DNA of 64,000 nucleotides from an uncultured Paracoccaceae bacterium (GCA_947500775.1 CANMTD010000001.1:496001-560000); one strand, 5' to 3'. Shown: positions 31,438-42,446, counted from the first letter of the stretch. Made by a program: numbers and translations. Notes: a model not told the origin generated them from the sequence alone.

Positions 31438-32514
31438 CTAACACGCGTTGCCCAGCCGCCGGTTGACATGGCCCATCTTGCGGCCGGGTTTGACCTCTGC
31501 CTTGCCATACAGGTGGATCGCATTCGTGCTGTCGCGGGCCAGTTCGGGCACCTGTGCCACATCGTCGCCGATCAGGTTCAGCATCTCGATGTCGGAATGG
31601 CGCTGCCCGTCGCCCAGCGGCCAGCCCGCAACCGCGCGGATATGCTGTTCGAACTGGTCGATGGTGCAGCCGTCCTGCGTCCAGTGGCCCGAGTTATGCA
31701 CGCGCGGCGCAATCTCGTTCACCACCAGCCCGGTCGCGGTCACGAACAGTTCGACCCCCATCACGCCGACATAATCCAGCCGGTTCAATATCTGCGCGGC
31801 CAGCAGCACCGCATCGGTGCGCTGACCGGCGGTCAACTGCGCGGGGATCGTGGTGGTGTGCAGGATGCCGTCCCTGTGCACGTTCTGGCCGGGATCGAAA
31901 CAGGCGACATCGCCCTGTTGCCCGCGCGCCGCGATCACCGACACCTCGTGGCTGAAATCGATGAAACCTTCATAGAGCGCAGGCGCGCCCGCCATGGCGG
32001 CCAGGGCCTGTTCGGCATCCTCGGGCGCGGCAATCCGGGCCTGCCCCTTGCCATCGTACCCGAAACGCCGGGTTTTCAGGATGGCGGGCGTGCCGATCTC
32101 GGCCATCGCCTCGGCCAGATCGACCGCGTCATCGACGGCGGCGAAAGGGGCGGTGGTCAGGCCAAGGTCCGACAGAAACGCCTTTTCCACCAGCCGGTCC
32201 TGACTGACCCGCAGCGCGTCGCGGTTGGGGTGGATCGGGCGCAGCTTTTCCAGCACGTCCAGCGCGGCGGTGGGGATGTTTTCAAACTCATAGGTGATCA
32301 CATCGACGGCGCCGGCAAAGTCGCGCAGGGCCTCCGCATCGTCATAGCTGGCGGTGGTCACCCGGTCGGCCACATGGCCCGCCGGAGGTTCGGCGCCGGG
32401 TTCGAAGATATGGGTGCGGAACCCCAGCCGTGCCGCCGCCATCGACAGCATCCGGCCCAGTTGCCCGCCGCCCAGAATTCCGATGACGGCCCCGGTGGTC
32501 AGCGGCTCAGTCAT
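31438..32514 (-). CDS. purK: 5-(carboxyamino)imidazole ribonucleotide synthase
   Basis: 358 residues, ATP-grasp enzyme making N5-CAIR from AIR, bicarbonate and ATP in purine synthesis. Landmarks are [16 protein letters not shown], the [11 protein letters not shown] loop, and [14 protein letters not shown] with EQHIRAV. The ATG overlaps the end of purE by 8 bases, so the two enzymes are translated in a coupled way. Last gene of the ydcH-purE-purK set. Confidence 0.96.
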   Translation of the reverse strand: MTEPLTTGAVIGILGGGQLGRMLSMAAARLGFRTHIFEPGAEPPAGHVADRVTTASYDDAEALRDFAGAVDVITYEFENIPTAALDVLEKLRPIHPNRDALRVSQDRLVEKAFLSDLGLTTAPFAAVDDAVDLAEAMAEIGTPAILKTRRFGYDGKGQARIAAPEDAEQALAAMAGAPALYEGFIDFSHEVSVIAARGQQGDVACFDPGQNVHRDGILHTTTIPAQLTAGQRTDAVLLAAQILNRLDYVGVMGVELFVTATGLVVNEIAPRVHNSGHWTQDGCTIDQFEQHIRAVAGWPLGDGQRHSDIEMLNLIGDDVAQVPELARDSTNAIHLYGKAEVKPGRKMGHVNRRLGNAC

Positions 32515-32995
32515 CCTGCGGCTCCTGCGGGATGGCGTCGGACAGGGCCGTGCGCCAGGCGTCCAGCCGGGTGGCAAGCGCCGGATCGGACAGCGCCAGA
32601 ATGCCCGCCGCCATCAGCCCGGCATTGGCCGCCCCCGCCGCCCCGATCGCCATGGTGGCCACCGGAAACCCCTTGGGCATCTGTACGATGGAATACAGGC
32701 TGTCGACACCCGACAGCGCCTTGGTCTGGACCGGCACGCCGATCACCGGCACCCGCGTCTTGGAGGCCATCATGCCCGGCAGATGCGCCGCCCCGCCAGC
32801 ACCGGCGATGATCACCTTCAACCCGCGGTCCACGGCGGTCTTGCCATAGTCCCACAGCCGGTCCGGCGTGCGGTGGGCCGAGACGATCCTGGTCTCATAA
32901 GGCACCTCCAGCGCGTCCAGAATCTCGGCGGCCAGTTTCATCGTCGGCCAGTCGGACTGGCTGCCCATAATGATGCCTACATTCACGTCTGCCAT
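32507..32995 (-). CDS. purE: N5-CAIR mutase
   Basis: 162 residues converting N5-CAIR to CAIR. Signature [14 protein letters not shown] at the N-terminus, [12 protein letters not shown] and the [14 protein letters not shown] loop are all intact. Start at 32995 matches the family; the in-frame ATG at 33025 would add ten residues without homology. It is followed by purK with an 8-base overlap. Confidence 0.96.
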   Translation of the reverse strand: MADVNVGIIMGSQSDWPTMKLAAEILDALEVPYETRIVSAHRTPDRLWDYGKTAVDRGLKVIIAGAGGAAHLPGMMASKTRVPVIGVPVQTKALSGVDSLYSIVQMPKGFPVATMAIGAAGAANAGLMAAGILALSDPALATRLDAWRTALSDAIPQEPQDD

Positions 32996-33043
32996 GCCTG
33001 TCCCCATAGAATTCGGAAGCGGCACTATAGCCAGATGCGAACC

Positions 33044-33265
33044 TTACGCAATGATGTCGGGGGTCAACGCGTCTTCAACGACCATGATGCGGTCTTTCAG
33101 CGTCAGTTTCTGCTTTTTCAGGCGCTTGATGGTGAACTGACAGGCCACGCCGCCCTTATCCTCAAGCGCGTGAATGGCGTCATCAAGGTCGCGGTGTTCG
33201 CGTTTCAGCACCTCCAGCTTGATCCGGAGCACCTCGTCGCTTTTCATTTCGCTGGCTATGTTCAT
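33044..33265 (-). CDS. YdcH family protein (DUF465)
   Basis: 73 residues, mostly one antiparallel helical hairpin: LKREHRDLDDAIHALE, then FTIKRLKKQKLTLKDRI. This is the DUF465 signature, widespread in alphaproteobacteria with no assigned function. ATG at 33265 used; ATG at 33247 also possible. Located 48 bases before purE and divergent from the hsp20 promoter. Confidence 0.85.
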   Translation of the reverse strand: MNIASEMKSDEVLRIKLEVLKREHRDLDDAIHALEDKGGVACQFTIKRLKKQKLTLKDRIMVVEDALTPDIIA

Positions 33266-33339
33266 TTGCGGGCGCCTGAGTCGTGAACTGATCAGAGGCT
33301 TGAACATAGCGTTTTTCGGGGCTTGCGGGAAGGGTCACC

Positions 33340-33368
33340 CTTGCGGGGCGGCGATGGTGCCCCCATAT
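33340..33368 (+). promoter_or_regulatory. RpoH (sigma-32) promoter of the hsp20 operon
   Basis: CTTGCGG at 33340-33346, 14-base spacer and CCCCATAT at 33361-33368, close to the heat-shock consensus CTTGAAA-N13-15-CCCCATNT. It lies 65 bases before the hsp20 start. Confidence 0.6.
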
Positions 33369-33432
33369 TCAGCAAAGGTCGCCGATCACCGGGGCCGAAA
33401 AATCCCAGGTCGCTTGCTTAAGGACTTGCCTG

Positions 33433-33846
33433 ATGACTAAACTTTCGCTTGGTTCGCACCCGTTTCTTTTGGGGTTTGAACAGCTTGAACGCCTTGTCGA
33501 ACGCACCGCGAAGTCGGGTAACGACGGCTATCCACCGTTTAACATCGAACAGTCCGGTGATCGCAGCTATCGCATCACGCTGGCTGTCGCCGGGTTTCGC
33601 GAATCCGACCTGTCGATCACCGTCGAAGATCGGCAACTGGTGGTGCGCGGTCGTATCGCGGACGAGGATGAGCCCCGGGTTTTTCTGCATCGTGGCATCG
33701 CCGCGCGCCAGTTTCAGCGCAGTTTCGTGCTGGCCGAAGGCGTGGATGTGGCCGGGGCAACCATGGAAAATGGGTTGCTGCATATCGATCTGGAACGCGC
33801 ACAGCCCGACACGGTTGTGCAGACCATCCAGATCCAAACGGCATAA
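33433..33846 (+). CDS. Hsp20/alpha-crystallin small heat-shock protein
   Basis: 137 residues. Central alpha-crystallin domain from about 37 to 130 begins PPFNIEQSGDRSYRITLAVAGF and contains the ENGLLHIDLER pattern of IbpA-type proteins. It holds unfolding proteins in the cytosol. ATG is downstream of a very good RpoH-type promoter. Followed by a DUF1150 gene, the usual partner in this family of bacteria. Confidence 0.94.
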   Translation: MTKLSLGSHPFLLGFEQLERLVERTAKSGNDGYPPFNIEQSGDRSYRITLAVAGFRESDLSITVEDRQLVVRGRIADEDEPRVFLHRGIAARQFQRSFVLAEGVDVAGATMENGLLHIDLERAQPDTVVQTIQIQTA

Positions 33847-33865
33847 CAGGTGAAAGGAGCAGAAG

Positions 33866-34093
33866 ATGGATACGAAAATAGATTTCCTGCCGGGCACCGA
33901 GGACAAGATTGTCTATGTCCGGCCCGTCGATGTGGCCGACCTGCCGGCGGATGTTCAGGAACAGGCCGAAGGCGTCGAGACACTGTATGCGGTGCATGAC
34001 GCCGACGGCACGCGGCTGGCGCTGGTGGCGGATCGCACGATGGCCTTTGTCTTGGCGCGGCAGAACCACCTGACACCGGTGACGGTGCACTGA
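33866..34093 (+). CDS. DUF1150 family protein
   Basis: 75 residues, acidic, no signal peptide. It contains the conserved EGVETLYAVHDADGTRLALV and ends RQNHLTPVTVH, matching DUF1150. Function unknown; it repeatedly follows small heat-shock genes in Rhodobacterales, and the 19-base gap here implies cotranscription. AAAGGAG lies just before the ATG. Confidence 0.88.
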   Translation: MDTKIDFLPGTEDKIVYVRPVDVADLPADVQEQAEGVETLYAVHDADGTRLALVADRTMAFVLARQNHLTPVTVH

Positions 34094-34118
34094 TCCCGCG
34101 CGGATCGGTCAGAAAAAA

Positions 34119-34144
34119 AGCCCGGCGAAATCGCCGGGCTTTTT
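34119..34144. terminator. bidirectional intrinsic terminator
   Basis: 10-bp stem AGCCCGGCGA (34119-34128) with 34131-34140, flanked by A-tract (34113-34119) and T-tract (34140-34144). It can serve both DUF1150 on the plus strand and sat-cysC on the minus strand. Confidence 0.9.
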
Positions 34145-34160
34145 CGATTCTATCGGCGGA

Positions 34161-35867
34161 TTAACCGGCGATCAGACCCATCTGTTCCAGCTTCAGCAGA
34201 ACCTGATGGGCACAGTTATCGACATCGGAATTTTCGGTATCCAGCACCAGCTCGGCCTTGGTCGGGGCCTCATATGGGTCGGAAATGCCGGTGAATTCCT
34301 TGATCTTGCCTTCGCGGGCCAGTTTGTACAGGCCCTTGCGGTCGCGCCGTTCGCATTCTTCCAGGCTGGTGGCGACATGGACTTCGCAGAAGGCGCCGAA
34401 GGCTTCGATGTCTTCGCGCACGGCGCGGCGGGTCGCGGTATAGGGCGCGATCGGGGCGCAGATGGCGATGCCGCCGTTCTTGGTGATTTCCGACGCGACA
34501 TAGCCGATGCGGCGGATGTTCAGGTCACGGTGCTCTTTCGAAAAGCCCAGTTCGGAACTCAGGTTCTTGCGCACCACATCGCCGTCCAGCAGGGTCACGG
34601 GGCGGCCGCCCATTTCCATCAGCTTGACCATCAGCGCGTTGGCCACGGTCGATTTTCCGGATCCCGACAGGCCGGTGAAAAACACGGTGAACCCCTGTTG
34701 CGCGCGCGGCGGGCGGGTCTTGCGCAGCTCGGTCACCACGTTGGGGAACGAGAACCATTCGGGAATTTCCAGCCCTTCGGCCAGACGGCGGCGCAATTCG
34801 GTGCCGCTGATGTTCAGGACGGTCACGCCCTCTTCGATTTCGTCCGCCGGTTCGTATTGGGCGCGTTCCTGCACATAGACCATATGTTTGAAATCGACCA
34901 TTTCGACGCCGATCTCATCCTGATGCTTGCGGAACAGATCCTGCGCGTCATAGGGGCCATAGAAATCTTCGCCCGCGCTGTTCTTGCCGGGGCCGGCATG
35001 GTCGCGGCCGACGATGAAATGGGTGCAGCCGTGGTTGGCGCGGATCAGCCCGTGCCAGACCGCTTCGCGTGGGCCAGCCATGCGCATGGCCAGGTTCAGC
35101 AGGCTCATCGAGGTGGTGGCGGCGGGGTATTTGTCCAGCACCGCCTCATAGCACCGCACGCGGGTGAAATGATCGACGTCGCCGGGTTTGGTCATGCCGA
35201 CAACCGGGTGGATCAACAGGTTGGCCTGTGCCTCTTTCGCGGCGCGGAAGGTCAGTTCCTGATGCGCGCGGTGCAGCGGGTTGCGGGTCTGAAACGCCAC
35301 GACGCGGCGCCAGCCCAGCTTGCGGAAATAGGTGCGCAATTCGTTGGGCGTGTCGCGACGGCCGCGGAAATCGTAATGCACCGGCTGTTGAATGCCGGTC
35401 ACCGGGCCGCCCAGATAGACGGGGCCCGCGGTGTTGTGCAGATAGTTCACGGCCGGATGGGCCTGATCGTCGGCGCCAAATACCTGTTCGGCCTCATGCG
35501 ATTTGTTCGGGGTCCAGCTGTCGGTGACCGACATGATCGCCAGAATGACGCCTTCCTGATCGCGCAGGGCGATGTCCTGACCTTCGTCCAGGCTGTCGGC
35601 GAATTCCTGGCTGACATCCAGCGTGACCGGCATCGGCCACAGCGCCCCATCGGCCAGCCGCATGTCGTTCACGACGCTGTTGTAATCGGCCTCGCTCAGG
35701 AACCCTTTCAGCGGGTTGAAGCCGCCGTTCATCAGCAATTCCAGATCGCAGATCTGACGCGGGGTCAAATCCCAGCTGGGCAATTCGCCCGCTTCGACCT
35801 TCAGCTTCTGCGCGCTTTCATAAGAGACATACAGCTCCGGCACCGGAGCAAGGTTCGAGATCAGCAT
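34161..35867 (-). CDS. bifunctional sulfate adenylyltransferase/adenylylsulfate kinase
   Basis: 568 residues. The N-terminal ATP sulfurylase half has QTRNPLHRAHQELT (about 193-206), GRDHAGPGK and ISGTELRRRL. The C-terminal APS kinase half starts at about 375 with Walker A GLSGSGKST and contains LDGDVVRKNLSSELGFS. It activates sulfate to APS and then PAPS. This fused order (Sat then CysC) is normal in Rhodobacterales. The gene follows trxB on the same strand after 149 bases that hold two leader hairpins. Confidence 0.96.
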   Translation of the reverse strand: MLISNLAPVPELYVSYESAQKLKVEAGELPSWDLTPRQICDLELLMNGGFNPLKGFLSEADYNSVVNDMRLADGALWPMPVTLDVSQEFADSLDEGQDIALRDQEGVILAIMSVTDSWTPNKSHEAEQVFGADDQAHPAVNYLHNTAGPVYLGGPVTGIQQPVHYDFRGRRDTPNELRTYFRKLGWRRVVAFQTRNPLHRAHQELTFRAAKEAQANLLIHPVVGMTKPGDVDHFTRVRCYEAVLDKYPAATTSMSLLNLAMRMAGPREAVWHGLIRANHGCTHFIVGRDHAGPGKNSAGEDFYGPYDAQDLFRKHQDEIGVEMVDFKHMVYVQERAQYEPADEIEEGVTVLNISGTELRRRLAEGLEIPEWFSFPNVVTELRKTRPPRAQQGFTVFFTGLSGSGKSTVANALMVKLMEMGGRPVTLLDGDVVRKNLSSELGFSKEHRDLNIRRIGYVASEITKNGGIAICAPIAPYTATRRAVREDIEAFGAFCEVHVATSLEECERRDRKGLYKLAREGKIKEFTGISDPYEAPTKAELVLDTENSDVDNCAHQVLLKLEQMGLIAG

Positions 35868-35898
35868 AGCAAAACACAGCCTTTTTATACGTAACTTC

Positions 35899-35935
35899 CG
35901 GCACGAATGCCGATTCAGCGGGGAGGTACCGCTGA
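35899..35935 (-). promoter_or_regulatory. two-hairpin leader of the sulfate activation gene
   Basis: Read on the minus strand: a 7-bp stem TCAGCGG/CCGCTGA (35935-35929 with 35921-35915) with a 7-base loop, then 2 bases, then a 5-bp stem CGGCA-TTCG-TGCCG (35912-35899) capped by a stable UUCG tetraloop. It ends 31 bases before the start codon. A leader with tetraloops upstream of alphaproteobacterial sulfur genes resembles what has been described as the sul1 RNA motif; I cannot verify a match. Confidence 0.45.
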
Positions 35936-36016
35936 TTTATGGCACGTTTCAAGCGATTGCAGGTGTCATTTCTAAACTGAGGCGAAAAGAGCGCAGTTTG
36001 TCGCGAAAGGCGGAAA

Positions 36017-37648
<1,632 letters not shown>

Positions 37649-37652
<4 letters not shown>

Positions 37653-38446
37653 GCCGCGCGCATCCCGTCCAGTTCGAATGCGGTCAGCCGGGGCACCGGC
37701 ATCGCCCCGAAATCGCTGATCGTGCGGGCATGGGGGAACAGGGCAAAAAACATCCGCCGTGTTTCCATGTCCATCATCGTATCGGCGCTGATGCCGGGGT
37801 GATAGCTTTCGACCTCCAGCCCGTTGGCCAGAATGACCTGCTGCCCGTCCAATGCCAGATGATAGGTCCGCACGGCCGAAACGGGCGTCACCGCGATCAG
37901 GCTGTGCCCATCGACAAAGCCCCGGGCCGGGGCAAAGGCCGTGGGCGTGCCAAACAGCGCCTGACATGCGGCATTGCGATACAGCAGCCGCGCCCGTGGC
38001 CCCAGCATCAGATCGGGCATCGGACGGCCCAGCCCAAACCGGTCGGCGGTGATCCGGATCAGCGGTGCGGCATGTGCATCAAGCTGGGCTGTGTCGTGGC
38101 GCATGGCCATTGACCCGACCCACAACAGCGGCTTGGGACCGCTTTCGGCGGTTTCAACCAGAATGCCGGGATACAGGTCTTCGACCGCGACAGGGCCTTG
38201 GGTGGTCTGAATCAGCGTGCCATGGGCAAAACTGGCAAAGGCTTCTTCGAATACCGGTGTGGCCGGGGCAACGATGCTGTGGTGTTCTATGCAACCGGAA
38301 GGGGCCAGCCCGGCGACCTGATACCTGCGCGTCAGAGGCAAATCGTTGCGCAGAGGCCGCCGTTCTGAACGAGCGGTAAACTGTTGGGCGCCCTGCGCCC
38401 GGATGTCCGAAGCCTCTGTGGCCACGGTTTGGTGGGAGTACACCAT
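37649..38446 (-). CDS. Hint-domain (Hedgehog/intein-like) protein with altered nucleophile
   Basis: 265 residues without a signal peptide. The Hint block begins near residue 70 with FASFAHGTLIQTTQGPVAVEDL, followed by LLWVGS, the RLLYRNAACQALFG region and EVESYHPG. Typical roseobacter Hint proteins read ACFTPGT; here the Cys position is Ser (Ser72). A GAAAGGA site lies 8 bases before the ATG. Such proteins occur in many copies in Rhodobacteraceae with unknown function. Self-processing here would need a serine-based reaction or may be lost. Confidence 0.82.
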
Positions 38447-38667
38447 GCGAACAGTCCTTTCGGTCCGGTCACATCTGCAGCGTCCCCCACCCCATGTTGC
38501 AGAGGGACATTAACTAAGCCCAAATATGCCTTAGTCTTTTCGAAGCTGTCAAAATTTATGTGTGATTTTGGCTTGTGCCGGGCGCAATGCGCGGGTCATT
38601 CGTAGTATTGTTTCCGAAGTAATCCCATTGGTGACACATTTCGGGCCGATCCCCTGCGAATCGATAA

Positions 38668-38689
38668 CCCCGCCCTGTGACAGGCGGGG
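38668..38689 (-). terminator. GC-rich hairpin after the small ORF
   Basis: CCCCGCC at 38668-38674 pairs with GGCGGGG at 38683-38689; the loop can add two further pairs. It lies 43 bases after the small ORF stop on the minus strand. The following bases are only moderately T-rich, so termination is uncertain. Confidence 0.4.
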
Positions 38690-38731
38690 CTATGGGGTGT
38701 TGATCCGCGGGGCGGGTGCTCAGCCGTTTGT

Positions 38732-38854
38732 CTACCGGTGTGCCGCAAACGGGTTCTGATCCGATTTTCCGGCGCCCCGGGCCCATGGCAGGGCGGGTGT
38801 CTGTTTGGTGCTTTCGGCCAAAACCGATATCATCCAGCGGCGTTTCGTTTTCAT
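38732..38854 (-). CDS. small basic protein, 40 residues
   Basis: Short reading frame starting MKTKRRWMISVLAES and ending QNPFAAHR. The RBS is excellent: AGGAG 8 bases before the ATG. Composition is basic with a central TPALPWARGA stretch. I recall similar short MKTKRKW-type hypothetical proteins in roseobacters but cannot name a family. It sits alone in the 560-base interval between the Hint gene and pgeF, same strand as pgeF but 152 bases after it. The remainder of that interval holds only the hairpin at 38668-38689 and AT-rich promoter-like sequence upstream of the Hint gene. Confidence 0.65.
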   Translation of the reverse strand: MKTKRRWMISVLAESTKQTPALPWARGAGKSDQNPFAAHR

Positions 38855-39006
38855 CTCTTCAACTCCTCACCTATCCGTGGCTCCCTGACGGAACGGAAGC
38901 GCGATTGTCGTTGGTTCCCCGGCCAACCTGACCTTCCCTGAAACTTCCGGGATCAATGGGGCCGGGTCATGGCGATCCATGGCGTAAATGTGGCAAATGG
39001 CCGGAA

Positions 39007-39762
39007 TTACAGCCGGATCACCGATATCAGGCGGCCATAATCGGCCTCGCCCGCATGAACGCAGCGGCGATAGGAAAAGAATCGCGCAGGGTCGGCATAG
39101 GTGCAATGGCGGGTCCAGCTGGCATCACCAACCCCAGCCGCGCGCAGCCGGTGCAGCCCATAGGCGGGCAGGTCGAACTGCATCCGGTCGCCGGTGCCGC
39201 CGGCAAAGAACCGGCTGTTGCCGTCATCCTCGGCCATGAAGGTGTCAAAGAATTCCGGGCCGACCTCATAGGCGCTTTGGCTGATCGACGGGCCGATCAC
39301 GGCCCTTATATCGGCGCGCGCAGCCCCCAGCCCGACCATCGCGTCAACCGTGGCGTCCAGCACACCGTCCAGCGCGCCGCGCCATCCGGCGTGCGCCGCG
39401 CCGATCACCCCGGCCTTCGGATCGGCAAAGATCACCGGCTGGCAATCGGCGGTCAGGATCGACAGGGCCAGTCCCGGCGTCGCCGTGACCAGCGCATCGG
39501 CGCGCGGCGGATCGGCCAGCGGGCCGTCGACCACGGCCACATCGGCGGAATGCACCTGATGCACCGACAGCAAGGCCGCGACATCGACCTGCATCGCCTC
39601 GGCCACCCGCGCCCGGTTGATCGCCACGACCGCCGATTGGTCCGACGATCCCTGCCCGCAGTTCAGCCCCTGAAACACCCCGGACGAGGCACCGCCCCGC
39701 CGGGTGAAAAACCCGTGCCGGATGGGTGACAGGGCGTCCGAGGTCAGAATCTCAAGCGTCAT
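39007..39762 (-). CDS. pgeF: peptidoglycan editing factor PgeF (YfiH, multicopper-oxidase-like)
   Basis: 251 residues of the YfiH/laccase-domain family, which removes mis-incorporated L-Ser from muropeptide precursors. Landmarks are HGFFTRRGGASSGVF, the metal-site HQVHSADV, LTADCQPVIFADP and GAAHAGWRGALDGV. The ATG shares one base with the midA stop (TGATG), so it is in a coupled lgt-midA-pgeF operon. Start and end are standard. Confidence 0.92.
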   Translation of the reverse strand: MTLEILTSDALSPIRHGFFTRRGGASSGVFQGLNCGQGSSDQSAVVAINRARVAEAMQVDVAALLSVHQVHSADVAVVDGPLADPPRADALVTATPGLALSILTADCQPVIFADPKAGVIGAAHAGWRGALDGVLDATVDAMVGLGAARADIRAVIGPSISQSAYEVGPEFFDTFMAEDDGNSRFFAGGTGDRMQFDLPAYGLHRLRAAGVGDASWTRHCTYADPARFFSYRRCVHAGEADYGRLISVIRL

Positions 39763-40823
39763 CAGGCGACTCCCGGTGGGGTGGGGGCGCCGGTCGGCAT
39801 CAGGACCAGCGCTTTGAAGAGCGTTCCCATTTCTGTCGGGTGGGTCAAGCGCCGATGTGCGGCAATATGGCTGTCCAGCGCCGCACCCGACAGGTTTTGG
39901 GCCAATCTTTGCGCACGCGGCGTAATGCCCAGCCGTTCCAGAAACACGCCCTGCGGCGTCAGCGGGCAGGTGGTCAGCCCGGTTGCGGCCTGGGCCAATG
40001 CCTCGAAATCCACATGGGCGGTCAGATCGGCGGCGCCCGGATGGGCCAGCACCGGGTCGGTTTCATGGGCGCGCAAGGCCTGCAACGTATCGCCCAGCGA
40101 ATGCCAACCGCCATAGTCGATCACCAGCGCCGCGCCGCCGTGCTGGCGAATGCGCTGGGCGATTTCACCCATGATCGGGGCGGCGGCGGGGCAAAGCTCG
40201 ACCAGATCGCCGGGGCGGGTGTCGGTCAGGCGCGGTGCCAGCGCCGCAATCGGGGCGGGGGCCGACAGGCCAAAGGCCAGCGCGCCATCCTGCAACCCGA
40301 CCTGCCGTTCGCGCCATCCCGTGCCGTCGCGTTCGAACTGGCGGATCGGCAGTGCGTCGAAAAACTCATTCGCGACCAGATACAGCGGCGCCTGTGGCAG
40401 GTCGCCCGCCGTGGCGTGCCACTGGACCTTACGCCCTTTCAACGTGTCGCGCTGCACCCCGCGCAGGGTGTCCGAGGCCTCGACCAGATGCACCTTTGCC
40501 GCATCGGAAAACCCCGGCACGCTGCCTCCCGCCCGCAGGACATCGCGCATCAACGTGCCGCGCCCCGGGCCCAGTTCGGCCAGCGTGAATTCGGACGGGC
40601 GCCCCTGATCCATCCAGACCTGCGCCAGAAACAGCCCGATCATTTCGCCGAACATCTGGCTGATCTCGGGCGCGGTGGTGAAATCGCCGCCTGCGCCGAA
40701 AGGATCGCGTGTGCTGTAGTAACCGTGTTCGGGATGCAGCAGGCAATCGGCCATATACTCGGCCACGGTGATCGGCCCGGTCGCCGCGATCCGGCGGCGC
40801 AGGATATCGGCCAGCGGCGTCAT
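39762..40823 (-). CDS. MidA/NDUFAF7-family SAM-dependent methyltransferase
   Basis: 353 residues. Conserved signatures [45 protein letters not shown] (SAM-binding motif I) and [13 protein letters not shown] mark the MidA family, which in mitochondria dimethylates an arginine of a complex I subunit. Bacterial role is less clear. It overlaps lgt by ATGA and pgeF by TGATG, so all three are tightly coupled. Confidence 0.92.
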   Translation of the reverse strand: MTPLADILRRRIAATGPITVAEYMADCLLHPEHGYYSTRDPFGAGGDFTTAPEISQMFGEMIGLFLAQVWMDQGRPSEFTLAELGPGRGTLMRDVLRAGGSVPGFSDAAKVHLVEASDTLRGVQRDTLKGRKVQWHATAGDLPQAPLYLVANEFFDALPIRQFERDGTGWRERQVGLQDGALAFGLSAPAPIAALAPRLTDTRPGDLVELCPAAAPIMGEIAQRIRQHGGAALVIDYGGWHSLGDTLQALRAHETDPVLAHPGAADLTAHVDFEALAQAATGLTTCPLTPQGVFLERLGITPRAQRLAQNLSGAALDSHIAAHRRLTHPTEMGTLFKALVLMPTGAPTPPGVA

Positions 40824-41707
40824 GCGCGCCGCCGCGCCCACAGGATCAACCCGACCCCCAGCGCCACCATCGGCAGCGACAGCAATTGCCCCATGGTCAC
40901 GCCGGCGCTGTGCCAGTGCAGGACAAAGCCGATCGGGTTGTCGGGGGTGATGAATTGCGGATCGGCCTGCCGGAAATATTCCACGACGAACCGCGCCAGC
41001 CCGTAGCCCATGAAGAACACGCCAGCAATCAGCCCGGGCGTTTTCAGCCAGCCGCGGCGATAGACCAGATACAGCAGCACCAGACCCAGCAGCAGCCCCT
41101 CAAGCCCCGCCTCATACAGTTGCGACGGGTGGCGCGCGCAGGGGCCGACCCAGTCGGGCGGGCATTGCGTGGCCAACTGCCCGGGAAAGACCACGGCCCA
41201 GGGCACATCGCTGGGACGGCCCCACAGTTCGGCGTTGATGAAATTGGCGATCCGCCCGAAAAGCAGCCCCGCAGGGGTGGCCAGCGCCAGCGCATCGGCC
41301 GCCGACATCAGCGCGATACCGTGTTTGCGGCAGAACAGGATCAGCGCGGTCATCACCCCCAGCAGCCCGCCGTGAAAGGCCATGCCGCCCTGCCAGATCA
41401 TCGGAATCTCGACCGGGTTCTGCAGGTAATAGCCGGGTTTATAGAACAGCACGAACCCAAGCCGCCCGCCCAGAATCACCCCCAGAATGACCCAGGTCAG
41501 CAGTTCCTCGACCTGTTCGGGGGTCATCGGGGCACGTTCCGCGGGCCACAGCCGGTCGGTTTTCATCAACCGCACCACCAGCCGCCAGCCCAGCAGAATG
41601 CCCGCGATATAGGCCAGCGCATACCAGCGCAGCGAAAATTCAAAGCCGAACAGCGCTATGGTGAAAATCTCGGGGCTTAGATCGGGGAATTGGATGACGG
41701 ATTGCAT
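40820..41707 (-). CDS. lgt: prolipoprotein diacylglyceryl transferase
   Basis: 295-residue inner-membrane enzyme adding diacylglycerol from phosphatidylglycerol to the lipobox cysteine. About seven membrane segments. The Lgt signature is [16 protein letters not shown], preceded by MAFHGGLLG with the essential His and followed by RHPSQLYEA. Length is normal. Heads the operon with midA and pgeF. Confidence 0.96.
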   Translation of the reverse strand: MQSVIQFPDLSPEIFTIALFGFEFSLRWYALAYIAGILLGWRLVVRLMKTDRLWPAERAPMTPEQVEELLTWVILGVILGGRLGFVLFYKPGYYLQNPVEIPMIWQGGMAFHGGLLGVMTALILFCRKHGIALMSAADALALATPAGLLFGRIANFINAELWGRPSDVPWAVVFPGQLATQCPPDWVGPCARHPSQLYEAGLEGLLLGLVLLYLVYRRGWLKTPGLIAGVFFMGYGLARFVVEYFRQADPQFITPDNPIGFVLHWHSAGVTMGQLLSLPMVALGVGLILWARRRA

Positions 41708-41804
41708 GGGTGCCTCTGTGCCTTTGGCGGGTTGGCGAAGTCAACCTTGAGCTTCGCGCCCTGGACGCCCATATAGGGATCAAATGTAAATGCCGGAGGG
41801 GCCA

Positions 41805-42050
41805 ATGCAGACCCGGAACAAGTTTTTTGACGATATGTCTCAGCTGATGACCAATGCCATGGGCGTGGCGCAGGGCGCCAAGGACGAGGCAGAGAACACC
41901 ATGAAAAGCTGGATGGACCGCTGGCTGGCCGATCGTGATTTCGTCACGCGCGAGGAATTCGATGCCGTGCGTACCATGGCTCAGAAGGCCCGCGAAGAGA
42001 ACGAGGCGCTGAAGGCCCGGATCGACGCGTTGGAAAACGCCGCCAAATAA
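41805..42050 (+). CDS. accessory factor UbiK family protein
   Basis: 81 residues forming a helical, coiled-coil protein: KFFDDMSQLMTNAMGVAQGAKDEAENTMKSW, then TREEFDAVRTMAQKAREENEALKARIDALE at the end. It matches the BMFP/UbiK group that assists ubiquinone synthesis and binds lipids. Start ATG at 41805 chosen; GGAGG lies 6 bases upstream. Alone, divergent from lgt. Confidence 0.85.
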   Translation: MQTRNKFFDDMSQLMTNAMGVAQGAKDEAENTMKSWMDRWLADRDFVTREEFDAVRTMAQKAREENEALKARIDALENAAK

Positions 42051-42059
42051 TCCGGCCGG

Positions 42060-42394
42060 TCAGTCGGGGGTGGTGTGGCTGCGCAAATAGGTTTCGGCCA
42101 GCGTCAGGGTGCCATCCCGCCGCAAAAGGCGCAGTTGGGCGAAAAGTTCGTCCAGCGTTCTGGAATAGGCGATCACCGCAAGATCGCGCTGTGCGATGTC
42201 GTCCTCATTGTCCATCTGGCTGCGGTACACTTCGGCCTGACCGACCAGATTGATCACATCACGGAAATGTTCGGCTGCGCGGCTCATCGGACGGATCGCA
42301 TCATGCGGCAGCAGCGGGCCTTGGTTGCGCCGATGCCGCGCGCCCCGGTGCCGTTGGTGCCTTTTGAGGTCATGGGGTAGGCCACGATTGTCAT
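42060..42394 (-). pseudogene. frameshifted small conserved gene (or two overlapping frames)
   Basis: Two frames join naturally. The first starts at 42394 (MTIVAYPMTSKGTNGTGARG) or at its internal ATG 42373 and stops at 42284. The second (MSRAAEHFRDVINLVGQAEV to the stop at 42060) starts at 42287. One extra C in the CCC run at 42316-42318 (minus strand) would fuse them into an approximately 111-residue helical protein with no internal stop. The second part (75 residues, RSQMDNEDDIAQRDLAVIAY) looks genuinely coding. I do not recognise the family. A sequencing error, a recent mutation or programmed shifting are all possible. Confidence 0.6.
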
Positions 42395-42446
42395 CCAATA
42401 CCCGATACGTATCACCTGGCAACAAGACACATAAATCCCATTGGTG

